Below are positions 1 through 8,126 of a DNA stretch of 10,771 nucleotides, one piece after another. A program made the translations under genes and the position numbers. The notes beneath the pieces were generated by a model. It was not told the DNA's origin and searched no databases. It saw only the letters and a list, made by a program, of their open reading frames with translations. Within the stretch, counting starts at the first letter, position 1; each line of letters begins with the position of its first letter. This DNA comes from Bacillota bacterium (lineage in GTDB: Bacteria; Bacillota_C; Negativicutes; JAEYSJ01): contig JAEYSJ010000189.1 of the NCBI GenBank assembly GCA_023434855.1, forward strand, positions 1-10,771. Direction: 5' to 3'.

Positions 1-93
1 AAACCGCCCTGACGCGGGGAACAGAAACCACCCTGACGCGGGTAGCAAAAACCACCCTGACGCGGGGAACAGAAACCGCCCTGACTCGGGAAA
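1..93. repeat. 24-bp tandem repeat inside the Cys-rich gene
   Basis: Nearly identical 24-bp units (minus strand: GGTTTCTGTTCCCCGCGTCA plus GGGC or close variants) follow one another from the left edge to about base 93. They encode the 8-residue repeats of the overlapping gene. About 3.8 units are visible. They differ at single bases, giving Ser/Tyr and Arg/Ser changes. The array may continue beyond the window and is likely to vary in copy number. Confidence 0.85.
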
Positions 94-209
94 CACTGCC
101 GGTCGTCTTGGTATTCAAATTCTGTAATACCTGGATCGTCGTAATCTTCAATTCTTGGATCATCAAATTCAATATCGTCGAATTCAGGATATTCTTTTTC
201 AAAAGACAT
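1..209 (-). CDS. Cys/Gly-rich octapeptide-repeat protein, 5' part only
   Basis: This reading frame starts at an ATG (207-209) with a strong AGGAGG site 8 bases upstream and stays open to the window edge, giving 69 complete codons. The first ~36 residues are very acidic and aromatic, with many D/E, F and Y and an approximate repeat around FDDP and YDDP. From residue 39 the protein turns into tandem octapeptides: CFPSQGGF, CSPRQGGF, CYPRQGGF, CSPRQGG. There is no signal peptide or membrane segment. I do not recognise the family. One Cys per eight residues in a Gly/Pro/Arg setting would suit a disulfide-crosslinked structural protein (for example spore coat) or a metal-binding protein, but both are guesses. 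The gene is divergent from the polysaccharide deacetylase gene. Its C-terminus and total repeat number lie outside the window. Confidence 0.75.
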   Translation of the reverse strand, partial: MSFEKEYPEFDDIEFDDPRIEDYDDPGITEFEYQDDRQCFPSQGGFCSPRQGGFCYPRQGGFCSPRQGG

Positions 210-497
210 TTAATTTACCTCCTAATGTTCTTCTGTGGGTTCATTACATAGTATTCTGATGATGACCGGTTAGTGACTTTTTACGTTCCGTTATTTGATT
301 TTCTTATAAATTATTCACCATGAAGCAATGGCGTGATGCCAAGCAGCACTAGACTGCATTCTCAGCATTTTTTCTGATTCATTGTGAAGGGGTTATAAGG
401 TGTTTTTTATCGAAATATGTAAAATAGATGGCAGGATTTACAATTAATCTGTGGAAGATGTTATTGCTACATAATGTCTGACATAGGAGAAGTATAA
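210..497. other. Divergent intergenic region
   Basis: This 288-bp gap separates the divergent Cys-rich repeat gene and the polysaccharide deacetylase gene. Apart from the two ribosome binding sites at its ends I see no RNA gene, repeat or convincing sigma-A promoter. It is AT-rich, and -10-like words occur on both strands without well-placed -35 partners, so an alternative sigma factor is possible for either gene. Confidence 0.4.
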
Positions 498-1706
498 ATG
501 GCGAAAACAAGCAGTAAGCGGCCTTGGATTTTAGTATTATTAATGGTTGCAGCAGTTGTACTGTATTTTCAGGTACCGAAGAATGATGTGCAGGAAGTAA
601 ATAAGCCTTACACCATCGAAAAAACGGGTGCCGGGGTAGTAGTTGACTTTACGGCAACGTCACGGAAAATTCACTCAGCCGTAGATGGGGGGCTGTCCAA
701 AACCGGGTTGACTGCGCAGGATGTTAAGGAAAGTAGCAGGGAACAACCGCGACAGGGGGTAGAGGGAGTTATCCGCTGGCATTCACGGCAGATAATGGTA
801 AACATCCCTGCAGATGCGTCCCTGGAAGGGATTGAACAGACTTTAGCCGGGCAGGTGCGGAATGCGGGCGGGGAAATATTAGCATCTCAGCCTGATAATT
901 ATGAAGGACTGCCAGTCGTTCGTCTGGACATTGGTGTGCGCGACACGTTGGCCGGTGATCCATTAACCATTATAGCCGACCGTCTGTATATAACTAAGGA
1001 AAAGGCAGCCGGTACCGCTAAAAAATCGAAAACAAGTGGCCCGGTGCGCGGTGAATTGGCAATAATTATTGACGATTTTGGCTATACAAGGGAGCCAATA
1101 GGGGCATTTGCCGCTATTGAACGTCCACTGACCTTTGCTGTACTCCCATATCGTCCTTATAGCAATGAAGCGGCGGCGCGCGGGGTGAGTTCAGGGCATC
1201 AGGTAATGCTGCATTTGCCGCTGGAGCCCTTAACGACAGCTGAACAATCGGAAGAGACGACCATAACCGTTACTATGAGTGATGAGGAAATAAAAAGCAG
1301 GACAGCCAGGGCAATTAATTCTATACCCGGCTTAATTGGTGTTAACAATCACCAGGGGTCGCGGGCTACGGCAGATCACCGGGTAATGCGTCTGGTGCTT
1401 GGTGTAGTTAAGGCTAATAACTTATTTTTTGTGGACAGTCGGACGAACAGCCTGTCGGTGGCCGGCGAAGTAGCCAGACAAATGTCTGTGCATACTACGG
1501 ATAATGAATTATTTATTGATAACAGTAATGAAGTCAGTGCTGTTAAAAAGCAGCTGCATGCTGCCGGAGAAATGGCTGCACGTTATGGGAGCGCCACGAT
1601 AATTGGTCATGCCAGGCTAAGCACGGCCACAGCCGTTCAGGAAATGATACCTGAACTGGAAGCTAGCGGTATAAAGCTGGTATTTGTCTCGCAGATTGTT
1701 AGATAA
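498..1706 (+). CDS. Divergent polysaccharide deacetylase (YibQ/COG2861 type), membrane-anchored
   Basis: The 402-residue product starts at an ATG 7 bases after AGGAGA. Residues 9-25 form one hydrophobic segment after a basic N-terminus, so the protein is probably exported and held by an uncleaved anchor. Residues ~40-180 are a poorly conserved linker region. Residues ~185-400 match the divergent polysaccharide deacetylase domain (Pfam Polysacc_deac_2). The visible motifs are AIIIDDFGY with Asp192-Asp193, MLHLPLEP (237-244), NNHQGSRAT (283-291) and VDSRT (312-316), the usual metal and active-site regions of this fold. The last motif reads IGHAR (369-373), where many relatives have a His-Pro. 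The substrate is unknown, though a role at the cell envelope is expected. The family is common in diderm bacteria, often near peptidases or envelope genes; here the gene stands alone. Confidence 0.88.
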   Translation: MAKTSSKRPWILVLLMVAAVVLYFQVPKNDVQEVNKPYTIEKTGAGVVVDFTATSRKIHSAVDGGLSKTGLTAQDVKESSREQPRQGVEGVIRWHSRQIMVNIPADASLEGIEQTLAGQVRNAGGEILASQPDNYEGLPVVRLDIGVRDTLAGDPLTIIADRLYITKEKAAGTAKKSKTSGPVRGELAIIIDDFGYTREPIGAFAAIERPLTFAVLPYRPYSNEAAARGVSSGHQVMLHLPLEPLTTAEQSEETTITVTMSDEEIKSRTARAINSIPGLIGVNNHQGSRATADHRVMRLVLGVVKANNLFFVDSRTNSLSVAGEVARQMSVHTTDNELFIDNSNEVSAVKKQLHAAGEMAARYGSATIIGHARLSTATAVQEMIPELEASGIKLVFVSQIVR

Positions 1707-1718
1707 ATAAATTAAAAG

Positions 1719-1794
1719 AGACTGTTACAAAATACCCATCAGCGTTTCGAGTTTGAAAGTCAGTACGGCGAACATGGGTATCTTGTAACAGTCT
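1719..1794. repeat. 76-bp element with 21-bp inverted ends (MITE-like or terminator)
   Basis: Bases 1719-1739 and 1774-1794 are reverse complements at 20 of 21 positions, separated by a 34-nt centre. The left arm begins AGACTGTTACAAAATACCCA. No ORF lies inside and no clear target-site duplication flanks it. The hairpin would lie 12 bases after the deacetylase stop codon, so it could end or stabilise that transcript, but there is no real U-tract after it (CTTATAAA). The long, nearly perfect arms look more like a small mobile or dispersed repeat than a standard intrinsic terminator. Confidence 0.6.
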
Positions 1795-1851
1795 TATAAA
1801 CTTTATGGAAGTGTATTTTTAGAAAAAACACTATAGAAACAGGTGATAGTA

Positions 1852-2046
1852 TTGAATGGTACAGAACGCAAGAATATCAGGCCGGGTGTGAGAGTGAAAA
1901 TTGTGCAAAAACAGCATCAACGTACCGGACAACTGACAGAAGGGATTGTAAAAGATATCCTTACCAACAGTTTAGTTCATCCTCGCGGCATTAAGGTAAG
2001 ACTTGAGGATGGAACTATTGGCAGGGTTCAGGAAGTTATTAATTAG
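1852..2046 (+). CDS. ywbE: YwbE family protein (DUF2196)
   Basis: This small basic protein has 64 residues from the TTG at 1852, which lies 6 bases after AGGTG. A longer frame from GTG 1843 is possible, but that codon overlaps the Shine-Dalgarno sequence. The TTG start also gives MNGTERKNI, which lines up with the start of Bacillus YwbE. The conserved family stretch is obvious: QRTGQLTEGIVKDILTNS, then HPRGIKVRLEDGTIGRVQ. The protein is a single KOW/SH3-like beta domain of about the usual length. The molecular function is unknown; nucleic-acid binding is often suggested because of the fold and charge. The gene is monocistronic, between the inverted-repeat element and the exporter promoter. 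Confidence 0.92.
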   Translation: MNGTERKNIRPGVRVKIVQKQHQRTGQLTEGIVKDILTNSLVHPRGIKVRLEDGTIGRVQEVIN

Positions 2047-2065
2047 TTATGGAACATTATACTTG

Positions 2066-2094
2066 TTGTATGGAAATGATTAAATGATTATAAT
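2066..2094 (+). promoter_or_regulatory. Sigma-A-type promoter of the MFS exporter gene
   Basis: A perfect -10 TATAAT (2089-2094) is preceded 17 bases upstream by TTGTAT (2066-2071), a weak -35. Transcription would start near 2101, giving a leader of about 50 nt before the exporter ATG. Confidence 0.6.
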
Positions 2095-2096
2095 TG

Positions 2097-2113
2097 AATG
2101 ATGTATCATCATT
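2097..2113. promoter_or_regulatory. Operator-like palindrome over the exporter start site
   Basis: AATGATG-TAT-CATCATT is a perfect palindrome with 7-bp arms and a 3-base centre. It begins two bases after the -10 box and covers the predicted transcription start, a classic place for a repressor of the MarR or TetR type that controls drug exporters. No such regulator gene is in the window next to it. Confidence 0.5.
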
Positions 2114-2152
2114 AAAATGAGGTGAATTGTATAGAATAGGCAGGTACTATAA

Positions 2153-3738
<1,586 letters not shown>

Positions 3739-3739
<1 letters not shown>

Positions 3740-3773
3740 AATGGCTGTCGCCTATTTGCGACAGCCATTTTTT
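3739..3773 (+). terminator. Rho-independent terminator of the exporter gene
   Basis: A 13-bp perfect stem (3739-3751 with 3758-3770, AAATGGCTGTCGC) has a 6-nt loop and is followed by a T-run ending at 3773. It starts on the last base of the stop codon. The A-run on the 5' side means it may also work on the other strand. Confidence 0.93.
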
Positions 3774-3853
3774 AATATATGTAAGCTTGGGCAGGGATAA
3801 AAGGAATAAATAGCGAAAATAAACAGAACTATTTTAAATGGAGAGTGACTTTT

Positions 3854-4189
3854 ATGTTATGGGAAAAGGAATTTGCCGGATCTGTGACAGTCTGTGATAC
3901 CGAAGGGGTTATTCTGGAAATGAACGATAAAGCCTGCGAAACTTTTGCAAAGTATGGCGGGCGGGATTTAATCGGTAAAAATCTGTTAGACTGTCATCCT
4001 GAACCGTCACGTACCAAATTGCTGGAAATATTGAAAAATGAGACAACTAACAGCTATACTATTGAGAAAAACGGCATAAAAAAGCTTATTTACCAGGCAC
4101 CATGGTATAAGGATAAGAAATATGCCGGACTGGTTGAATTATCGCTGGAAATACCTTTTGCTATGCCGCATTTTGTTAGAAAGCCATAG
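3854..4189 (+). CDS. Small single-PAS-domain protein
   Basis: The 111-residue product starts from ATG 3854, placed after GGAGAGTG; a GTG at 3845 in the same frame overlaps that site and is less likely. Almost the whole protein is one PAS fold. A first strand (VTVCDTEGVILEMNDKAC, 11-28) leads into the helical part, with FAKYGGRDLIGKNLLDCHPEP (31-51) being a typical PAS turn. The last strands include IKKLIYQAPWYKDKKYAGLVEL. No output domain (kinase, cyclase or HTH) is fused and no membrane segment is seen, so it may act as a stand-alone sensor or partner protein. Ligand unknown; His48 and Cys47 are possible heme or metal contacts, but this is a guess. It is probably cotranscribed with the DUF3786 gene 38 bases downstream. 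Confidence 0.82.
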   Translation: MLWEKEFAGSVTVCDTEGVILEMNDKACETFAKYGGRDLIGKNLLDCHPEPSRTKLLEILKNETTNSYTIEKNGIKKLIYQAPWYKDKKYAGLVELSLEIPFAMPHFVRKP

Positions 4190-4215
4190 AAAGTGGATCA
4201 AAAAGCATAGAAAGT
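4185..4215. repeat. Short direct repeat at the PAS gene end
   Basis: CATAGAAAGT occurs at 4185-4194, across the stop codon, and again at 4206-4215, 21 bases later. It may be a small local duplication in the spacer between the PAS and DUF3786 genes. Confidence 0.5.
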
Positions 4216-4227
4216 TGAGGGATTGCT

Positions 4228-4893
4228 TTGTCACAATCTTCAAATTATCGTATTGCCTTTGATGTCGCAATGAAAGGGGTTAGAGGTACCGAACCGGAGA
4301 GAATTGCGCGCAATGCCGGCGTGGAATACAGGGCCTGTGAACAGCAATATATAATACCCTTTTTTCAGCAAACTCATATTGTAGACTGTAAAAAAGGTGA
4401 AGTTGTTGAACAGGATACCGGACGCAAGAGTGCTTTAGGTACAGGGGTAGTTATTCTAAACTATTTGCGTACTGCCGCGGATTGGCCGGTGGATAACCGA
4501 CTGATTTCCCTTAAGGAAGTACCTAACGGCGGCATGATTTTCTATCCTGCTTTCAAAAATCAAGTGATCGATTCATTGATAGCCGACTTTCAGTATGATG
4601 TGGCTGCATTGGAGCCTGCTGCGATTCGTCTCGGCGGTCAAATGGTGAAAATGGGCCATGCCGCTGCCCGGTTTCAGGCTTTGCCCAAGATCGCGCTGGC
4701 GGTTGTATTATGGGGCGGCGATGACGAAATGGCTGGCTCGGCCAATGTTTTGTTCGACCGGTCTGTTGGCGATTTTTTGCCTGTTGAGGACATTATTGGG
4801 TTAGGTTATTGCTGTGCTCATAAACTAATTAAGTATCACGGTTTGGCACAGGGAAGGGATGTTTTCGACTCGTTCTGGGATAGCACAGACTAA
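4228..4893 (+). CDS. DUF3786 domain protein
   Basis: The 221-residue soluble protein starts at TTG 4228, 6 bases after GAGGG. The C-terminal half has the hallmark stretch of DUF3786: LPKIALAVVLWGGDDE followed by a segment ending in LFDRSV (152-180), then LPVEDIIGLGY. The N-terminal half holds WPVDNRLISLKEVPNGGMIF, also typical. Cys37, Cys54 and the pair Cys195-Cys196 could bind metal, but there is no Fe-S domain as in the longer DUF3786 proteins. The family is found mainly in strict anaerobes and has no established function; links to corrinoid or iron-sulfur chemistry have been suggested by context only. It follows the PAS gene at 38 bases and is probably in the same transcript. Confidence 0.85.
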   Translation: MSQSSNYRIAFDVAMKGVRGTEPERIARNAGVEYRACEQQYIIPFFQQTHIVDCKKGEVVEQDTGRKSALGTGVVILNYLRTAADWPVDNRLISLKEVPNGGMIFYPAFKNQVIDSLIADFQYDVAALEPAAIRLGGQMVKMGHAAARFQALPKIALAVVLWGGDDEMAGSANVLFDRSVGDFLPVEDIIGLGYCCAHKLIKYHGLAQGRDVFDSFWDSTD

Positions 4894-4896
4894 TGC

Positions 4897-5055
4897 TAAC
4901 CGCCAAGGGCGCCAAGAACGCCAAGGATTCTTATTGTTTCTACTTAAGAAAATTTTTGCCTCGGCATGCAAGATGCTCCTAAAAAGAGGAAAGCATCCTA
5001 GTAATTATAAATATAATCCAATGTTTCTTGGCGCACTTGGCGTCCTTGGCGGTTA
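4897..5055. repeat. Inverted-repeat element made of 9-bp CGCCAAGGA units
   Basis: The left arm 4897-4927 is TAAC followed by three 9-bp units (CGCCAAGGG, CGCCAAGAA, CGCCAAGGA). The right arm 5025-5055 is its reverse complement at 27 of 31 positions and is also built of three units. The ~97-bp centre is AT-rich and non-coding. Frames through such repeats give peptides like NRQGRQERQG or TAKDAKN, which are spurious. A further partial copy sits at 8285-8306. I take this as a dispersed non-coding repeat; it could fold into a long hairpin after the DUF3786 gene. Confidence 0.8.
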
Positions 5056-5097
5056 ACCCGTTCCTTATTGCAAATCAAATCCGCATGACACCCACAG

Positions 5098-5119
5098 GCC
5101 CGCAATAGCGGGTTTTTTT
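5098..5119 (+). terminator. Rho-independent terminator of the PAS-DUF3786 unit
   Basis: The stem CCCGC (5099-5103) pairs with GCGGG (5108-5112) around an AATA loop, followed by seven T (5113-5119). The T-run overlaps the end of the convergent TtcA-like gene. On the minus strand no T-run follows the hairpin, so it should act mainly for plus-strand transcripts. Confidence 0.85.
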
Positions 5120-5897
5120 ATTTGCGCCAGAAGGCGATATGCTTGGTCAGCATTTCTTCCCGCGACAGCTTTGCAGGCCATAGTTCTGTAGAGGGGCTGG
5201 TGCGCATGGCCGAAGACAAGTGAGTATAGGTCAATTGATTATCTTGTTCCATGTGATGGATCATGTCTTTGATTTCCTGGCGCTTGGTGCGGCCGTTGTA
5301 CGGACAGGGGCTGGGAATGGGGGTGAAACCATGGATTTGTGGTGTGCCGCATAGTTCAGATTCGCGGAAATAAATAAGCGGGCGGATTACGGTAAGTCCG
5401 GTGCGGTCCAGGTAGGTTTTCGGCAAAAAGGTTTTCAATTGTCCTGAATATAAGATGCTCATCAAAAAAGTTTCCACTGCATCATCATGATGATGGGCAT
5501 AGGCAATTTTATTAAACCCATGCAATGTGGCAAACTTGTTTATCGCGCCCCGCCGAAAAAATGCACAGCTAAAGCAGGGGTCGTTATAGTTATTGCGGGC
5601 AATGATCCCCGCGATATCCACTTGCTGGGTATAAAAAGGAATGTCCAGATCAGTGCAGAACCTGGCCAGTCCGGATGTATCAAAATCGGAACTGAACATT
5701 GGATCAAGGGTGATTACGGCAAGTTCAAACTTATGGTCTTTACGGTCCCGCAAAAAGGCCAGGGCATAGGTAAGAAACAGGCTGTCCTTGCCTCCGGACA
5801 AGCCTATTAAGATTTTATCACCGTCCTCGATCATATCAAATTCGACTATGGCCCGGCACAGCCTGCCAAAGAAATTTTTCGGCAAGAGTTTCTTCAT
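5118..5897 (-). CDS. TtcA-like PP-loop ATPase / Fe-S tRNA-type sulfurtransferase
   Basis: The 259-residue product starts at ATG 5897, 10 bases after AGGAG; the frame is open further upstream, but that would overlap the previous gene. The N-type ATP pyrophosphatase signature SGGKDS is at 34-39. CFSC (Cys108, Cys111) and a third Cys198 in SPCPYNGRTKRQ match the three cysteines that hold the [4Fe-4S] cluster in TtcA. HHHDDAVETFLMSILYSG (135-152) is the typical adjoining motif. TtcA adenylates C32 of certain tRNAs and inserts sulfur to make 2-thiocytidine. The protein is somewhat shorter than E. coli TtcA and may be a paralogue with another target. It is the third gene of the minus-strand operon, 17 bases after the DUF4130 gene, which raises the chance that it works with that pair. 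Confidence 0.85.
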   Translation of the reverse strand: MKKLLPKNFFGRLCRAIVEFDMIEDGDKILIGLSGGKDSLFLTYALAFLRDRKDHKFELAVITLDPMFSSDFDTSGLARFCTDLDIPFYTQQVDIAGIIARNNYNDPCFSCAFFRRGAINKFATLHGFNKIAYAHHHDDAVETFLMSILYSGQLKTFLPKTYLDRTGLTVIRPLIYFRESELCGTPQIHGFTPIPSPCPYNGRTKRQEIKDMIHHMEQDNQLTYTHLSSAMRTSPSTELWPAKLSREEMLTKHIAFWRK

Positions 5898-5914
5898 CTT
5901 GTCATAACTCCTGT

Positions 5915-6742
5915 TTATGTATTTTTTTGACAATCGGGGGAATTTAGCAATGCCGCGCTGGAGCCAGGCAGCTTTGTTGGGAGATTTTTCTCTGCGCAGC
6001 CAAACTCTGTCATGTATTTCCAGTAACGCTTTGGCATGTGACTCATGCGGCACTCTGGGTTGTACCGTCCCTGTATCGCAATGGTATCATAAAACAGCTG
6101 CCACAGTTCGCGGAATGTTTGTTCTTCCTCATCTGCCGCCGGCAGTTCAAGGGATTCGATAGGAATGATCGCCGACTGATAAGGCTGATACACCAGGCCC
6201 ATGCCATGGGTTTTATCGTGGATCAAAAAACGTTCTTCGGGATAACGCTCGCAAAAATGCTGCACTAAGAGTGGCAGTACGTAATTTTTTGGCTCTATTT
6301 CGCCGACGAGAACGTTATTAACTATGGAAAACCGCAGGAAACCTTTTAATAGATGACTTTCCCTGTCTAAATGTTTAATTGCTTTAAAGAGTGTATTCAC
6401 CACGTTGTCTGTCAGCATATTCATTACAGCAGGACCGTGGCGGAACCCAAGTCGTAGAAATAACAGGATGCATAACTCTTTTTCAACAAGACAAGTCAAA
6501 AAGGCACGCCGAACAAAATTAAGCGCCGAAGCTCCCAGCTTTTTGGGAATGGAAGTCAATACCCGGCCTGCTTTTTGCAAATCTGTCGGTATCTCCTTTG
6601 TGGGAAAGAGCAGGGGTTGACATGCATCGGGCGTAAGAATATTCACCGGAATTTCTTTCTCTGCATAACTTTCAAAAACGCAGCACAACAAACCATCGAG
6701 ACTTCCGTCATAGCGATAAATCAGGTCTGACTTGTTAAGCAT
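5915..6742 (-). CDS. DUF4130 protein (TIGR03915 type), partner of the radical SAM DNA-repair candidate
   Basis: This 275-residue protein starts at an ATG 10 bases after a perfect GGAGGA. Its start overlaps the end of the radical SAM gene by 22 bp, indicating translational coupling. Recognisable conserved parts are the N-terminus YRYDGSLDGLLCCVFESY (9-26), HLLKGFLRFS (130-139), a strand region FLIHDKTHGMGLVY (172-185), and the C-terminal signature RYNPECRMSHMPKRYWKYMTEF (226-247). In about four in ten members, as I recall, this domain is fused to a uracil-DNA glycosylase-like domain (TIGR03914); here that domain is absent and the protein ends ~28 residues after the signature. No catalytic function is known. 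Constant pairing with the radical SAM protein implies the two act together, probably on nucleic acid. Confidence 0.88.
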   Translation of the reverse strand: MLNKSDLIYRYDGSLDGLLCCVFESYAEKEIPVNILTPDACQPLLFPTKEIPTDLQKAGRVLTSIPKKLGASALNFVRRAFLTCLVEKELCILLFLRLGFRHGPAVMNMLTDNVVNTLFKAIKHLDRESHLLKGFLRFSIVNNVLVGEIEPKNYVLPLLVQHFCERYPEERFLIHDKTHGMGLVYQPYQSAIIPIESLELPAADEEEQTFRELWQLFYDTIAIQGRYNPECRMSHMPKRYWKYMTEFGCAEKNLPTKLPGSSAALLNSPDCQKNT

Positions 6743-8046
6743 TTTAGTATATCCTCCTGTGGTAAAGGCAGCATCGGCGGCTGATCAAAAAGAGAAAGTT
6801 GTTCAGTCTGCAAGGAGAAATCCGCATGAAAGCGTTCCAGAGTTTTTTCGGAAAACAAAGAGCGGAGCATTATGTTTTGTGAAATTTTCGGGCTAGCTGC
6901 TGGTTTTCCGGCAGTGGTAATAAAATACTGTGCTCGCTTGAGGACAACTCCCAGTTTTTTCAAGCCTTCAAAATGGAGAACTGTTGTACGGCGGGCGGTA
7001 AGAATTCGTTTGGCACTGGTTACGCCGATGCCAGGCACTCGCAGCAAGTCCTGATAGGGAGCACGGTTCACATCAACAGGGAAAAACTCCAGGTGATTGA
7101 GTGCCCAGTTGCATTTAGGATCCAAATAGGGATTAAAGCTTTGATGCTGCTGATCGAGAAGCTCGCCGGCGGAAAAGCCGTAAAACCTGAGCAGCCAGTC
7201 CGCCTGGTAAAGACGGTGTTCACGCCACAGCTGCGGTTTTACATCTAATGCCGGCAAAAGACTATCATCAGCTACCGGCATATATGCAGAAAAAAAGACG
7301 CGTTTGAGTTTATATTTTTTGTAAAGACCTTCTGTTAAATTCAAAATTTGAAAATCTGTGTCCGGTGTAGCACCGATAATCATCTGCGTACTTTGTCCTG
7401 CGGGAACAAATTTTGGTGTATGGCGGTACTTTACAATGTCGCGTGAATTTTCCTCTATGCGGTTTTGAATATAGCCCATGGGTGCAAGAATCGAATGCTT
7501 TGACTTGTCCGGAGCCAGCATTTGCAAACTATTTTGCGATGGCAGCTCAATATTCACACTCATCCGGTCTGCCAGCATACCGAGGCGGGTTAAAAGAGAA
7601 CTGTCTGCTCCAGGGATTGCTTTGGCATGAATATATCCCGAAAACCGGTACTCCTCCCGTAAAATTCGCAGCGCCTCAATCATTTGTTCACATGTATAGT
7701 CCGGATTTCTCAGTACGCCGGAGCTCAAAAAAAGGCCTTCAATGTAATTCCGGCGGTAAAAATTAATGGTCAGCTCAGCTAATTCCCGTGGTGTAAAGGA
7801 AGCCCGCGGCGTGTCGTTAGTCAAACGGTTAACGCAGTATTTGCAATCATAAACGCAAACATTTGTCATGAGTATTTTTAACAGGGAAATGCAGCGTCCG
7901 TCTGCCGAAAAGCTGTGACAGATTCCACAAGCTGCCGCACTGCCGATTCCACCGGCAATTGTTTTTTTGTCAACCCCGCTCGAGGTGCAGGCCACATCAT
8001 ATTTTGCTGCATCGGTTAAAATTTTCAACTTATCAAAAGCATCCAC
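6721..8046 (-). CDS. Radical SAM protein with HhH domain, putative DNA repair/modification (TIGR03916 type)
   Basis: The protein is 441 residues from GTG 8046, 9 bases after GGGAG. A TTG at 8055 in the same frame touches the Shine-Dalgarno site and is unlikely. Cluster motif CVYDCKYC (Cys64, Cys68, Cys71; CX3CX2C) binds the [4Fe-4S] cluster that splits S-adenosylmethionine. Extra cysteines at 20, 40, 43 and 52 precede it, in the conserved N-terminal YDVACTSSG and ACGICHSF segments. The barrel spans ~55-290. Residues 327-380 contain a helix-hairpin-helix (LLRVPGIGVTSAKRIL, 334-349), a DNA-binding motif. The low-complexity tail carries QLSLF (416-420), the consensus sliding-clamp-binding peptide. 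It heads the operon with the DUF4130 and TtcA-like genes. The family is uncharacterised experimentally to my knowledge; a DNA-related role is inferred. Confidence 0.93.
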   Translation of the reverse strand: MDAFDKLKILTDAAKYDVACTSSGVDKKTIAGGIGSAAACGICHSFSADGRCISLLKILMTNVCVYDCKYCVNRLTNDTPRASFTPRELAELTINFYRRNYIEGLFLSSGVLRNPDYTCEQMIEALRILREEYRFSGYIHAKAIPGADSSLLTRLGMLADRMSVNIELPSQNSLQMLAPDKSKHSILAPMGYIQNRIEENSRDIVKYRHTPKFVPAGQSTQMIIGATPDTDFQILNLTEGLYKKYKLKRVFFSAYMPVADDSLLPALDVKPQLWREHRLYQADWLLRFYGFSAGELLDQQHQSFNPYLDPKCNWALNHLEFFPVDVNRAPYQDLLRVPGIGVTSAKRILTARRTTVLHFEGLKKLGVVLKRAQYFITTAGKPAASPKISQNIMLRSLFSEKTLERFHADFSLQTEQLSLFDQPPMLPLPQEDILKCLTSQT

Positions 8047-8126
8047 ATGTGTCAACTCCCTTATTTGCGATGGGTTATCTTAGGTAATAATCAGTAATGG
8101 ATGTGCCAAATAAGTTATTAATTCTA

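Noticed and set aside
1..93. CRISPR-like array at the left edge
   Set aside because: The 24-bp units are directly contiguous with no spacers and stay in frame with a coding sequence.
4859..5056. Plus-strand 65-codon frame after the DUF3786 gene
   Set aside because: It overlaps the end of the DUF3786 gene, has no ribosome site, and most of it translates the CGCCAAGGA repeat arms (NRQGRQERQG) and the AT-rich centre.
5487..5810. Plus-strand 107-codon frame inside the TtcA-like gene
   Set aside because: It is antisense to a well-supported gene with conserved catalytic motifs, and has no ribosome site or recognisable protein features.
5898..6053. N-terminal extension of the TtcA-like protein upstream of ATG 5897
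   Set aside because: The extension overlaps the DUF4130 coding end, whereas ATG 5897 has its own AGGAG site and starts the protein where TtcA homology begins.
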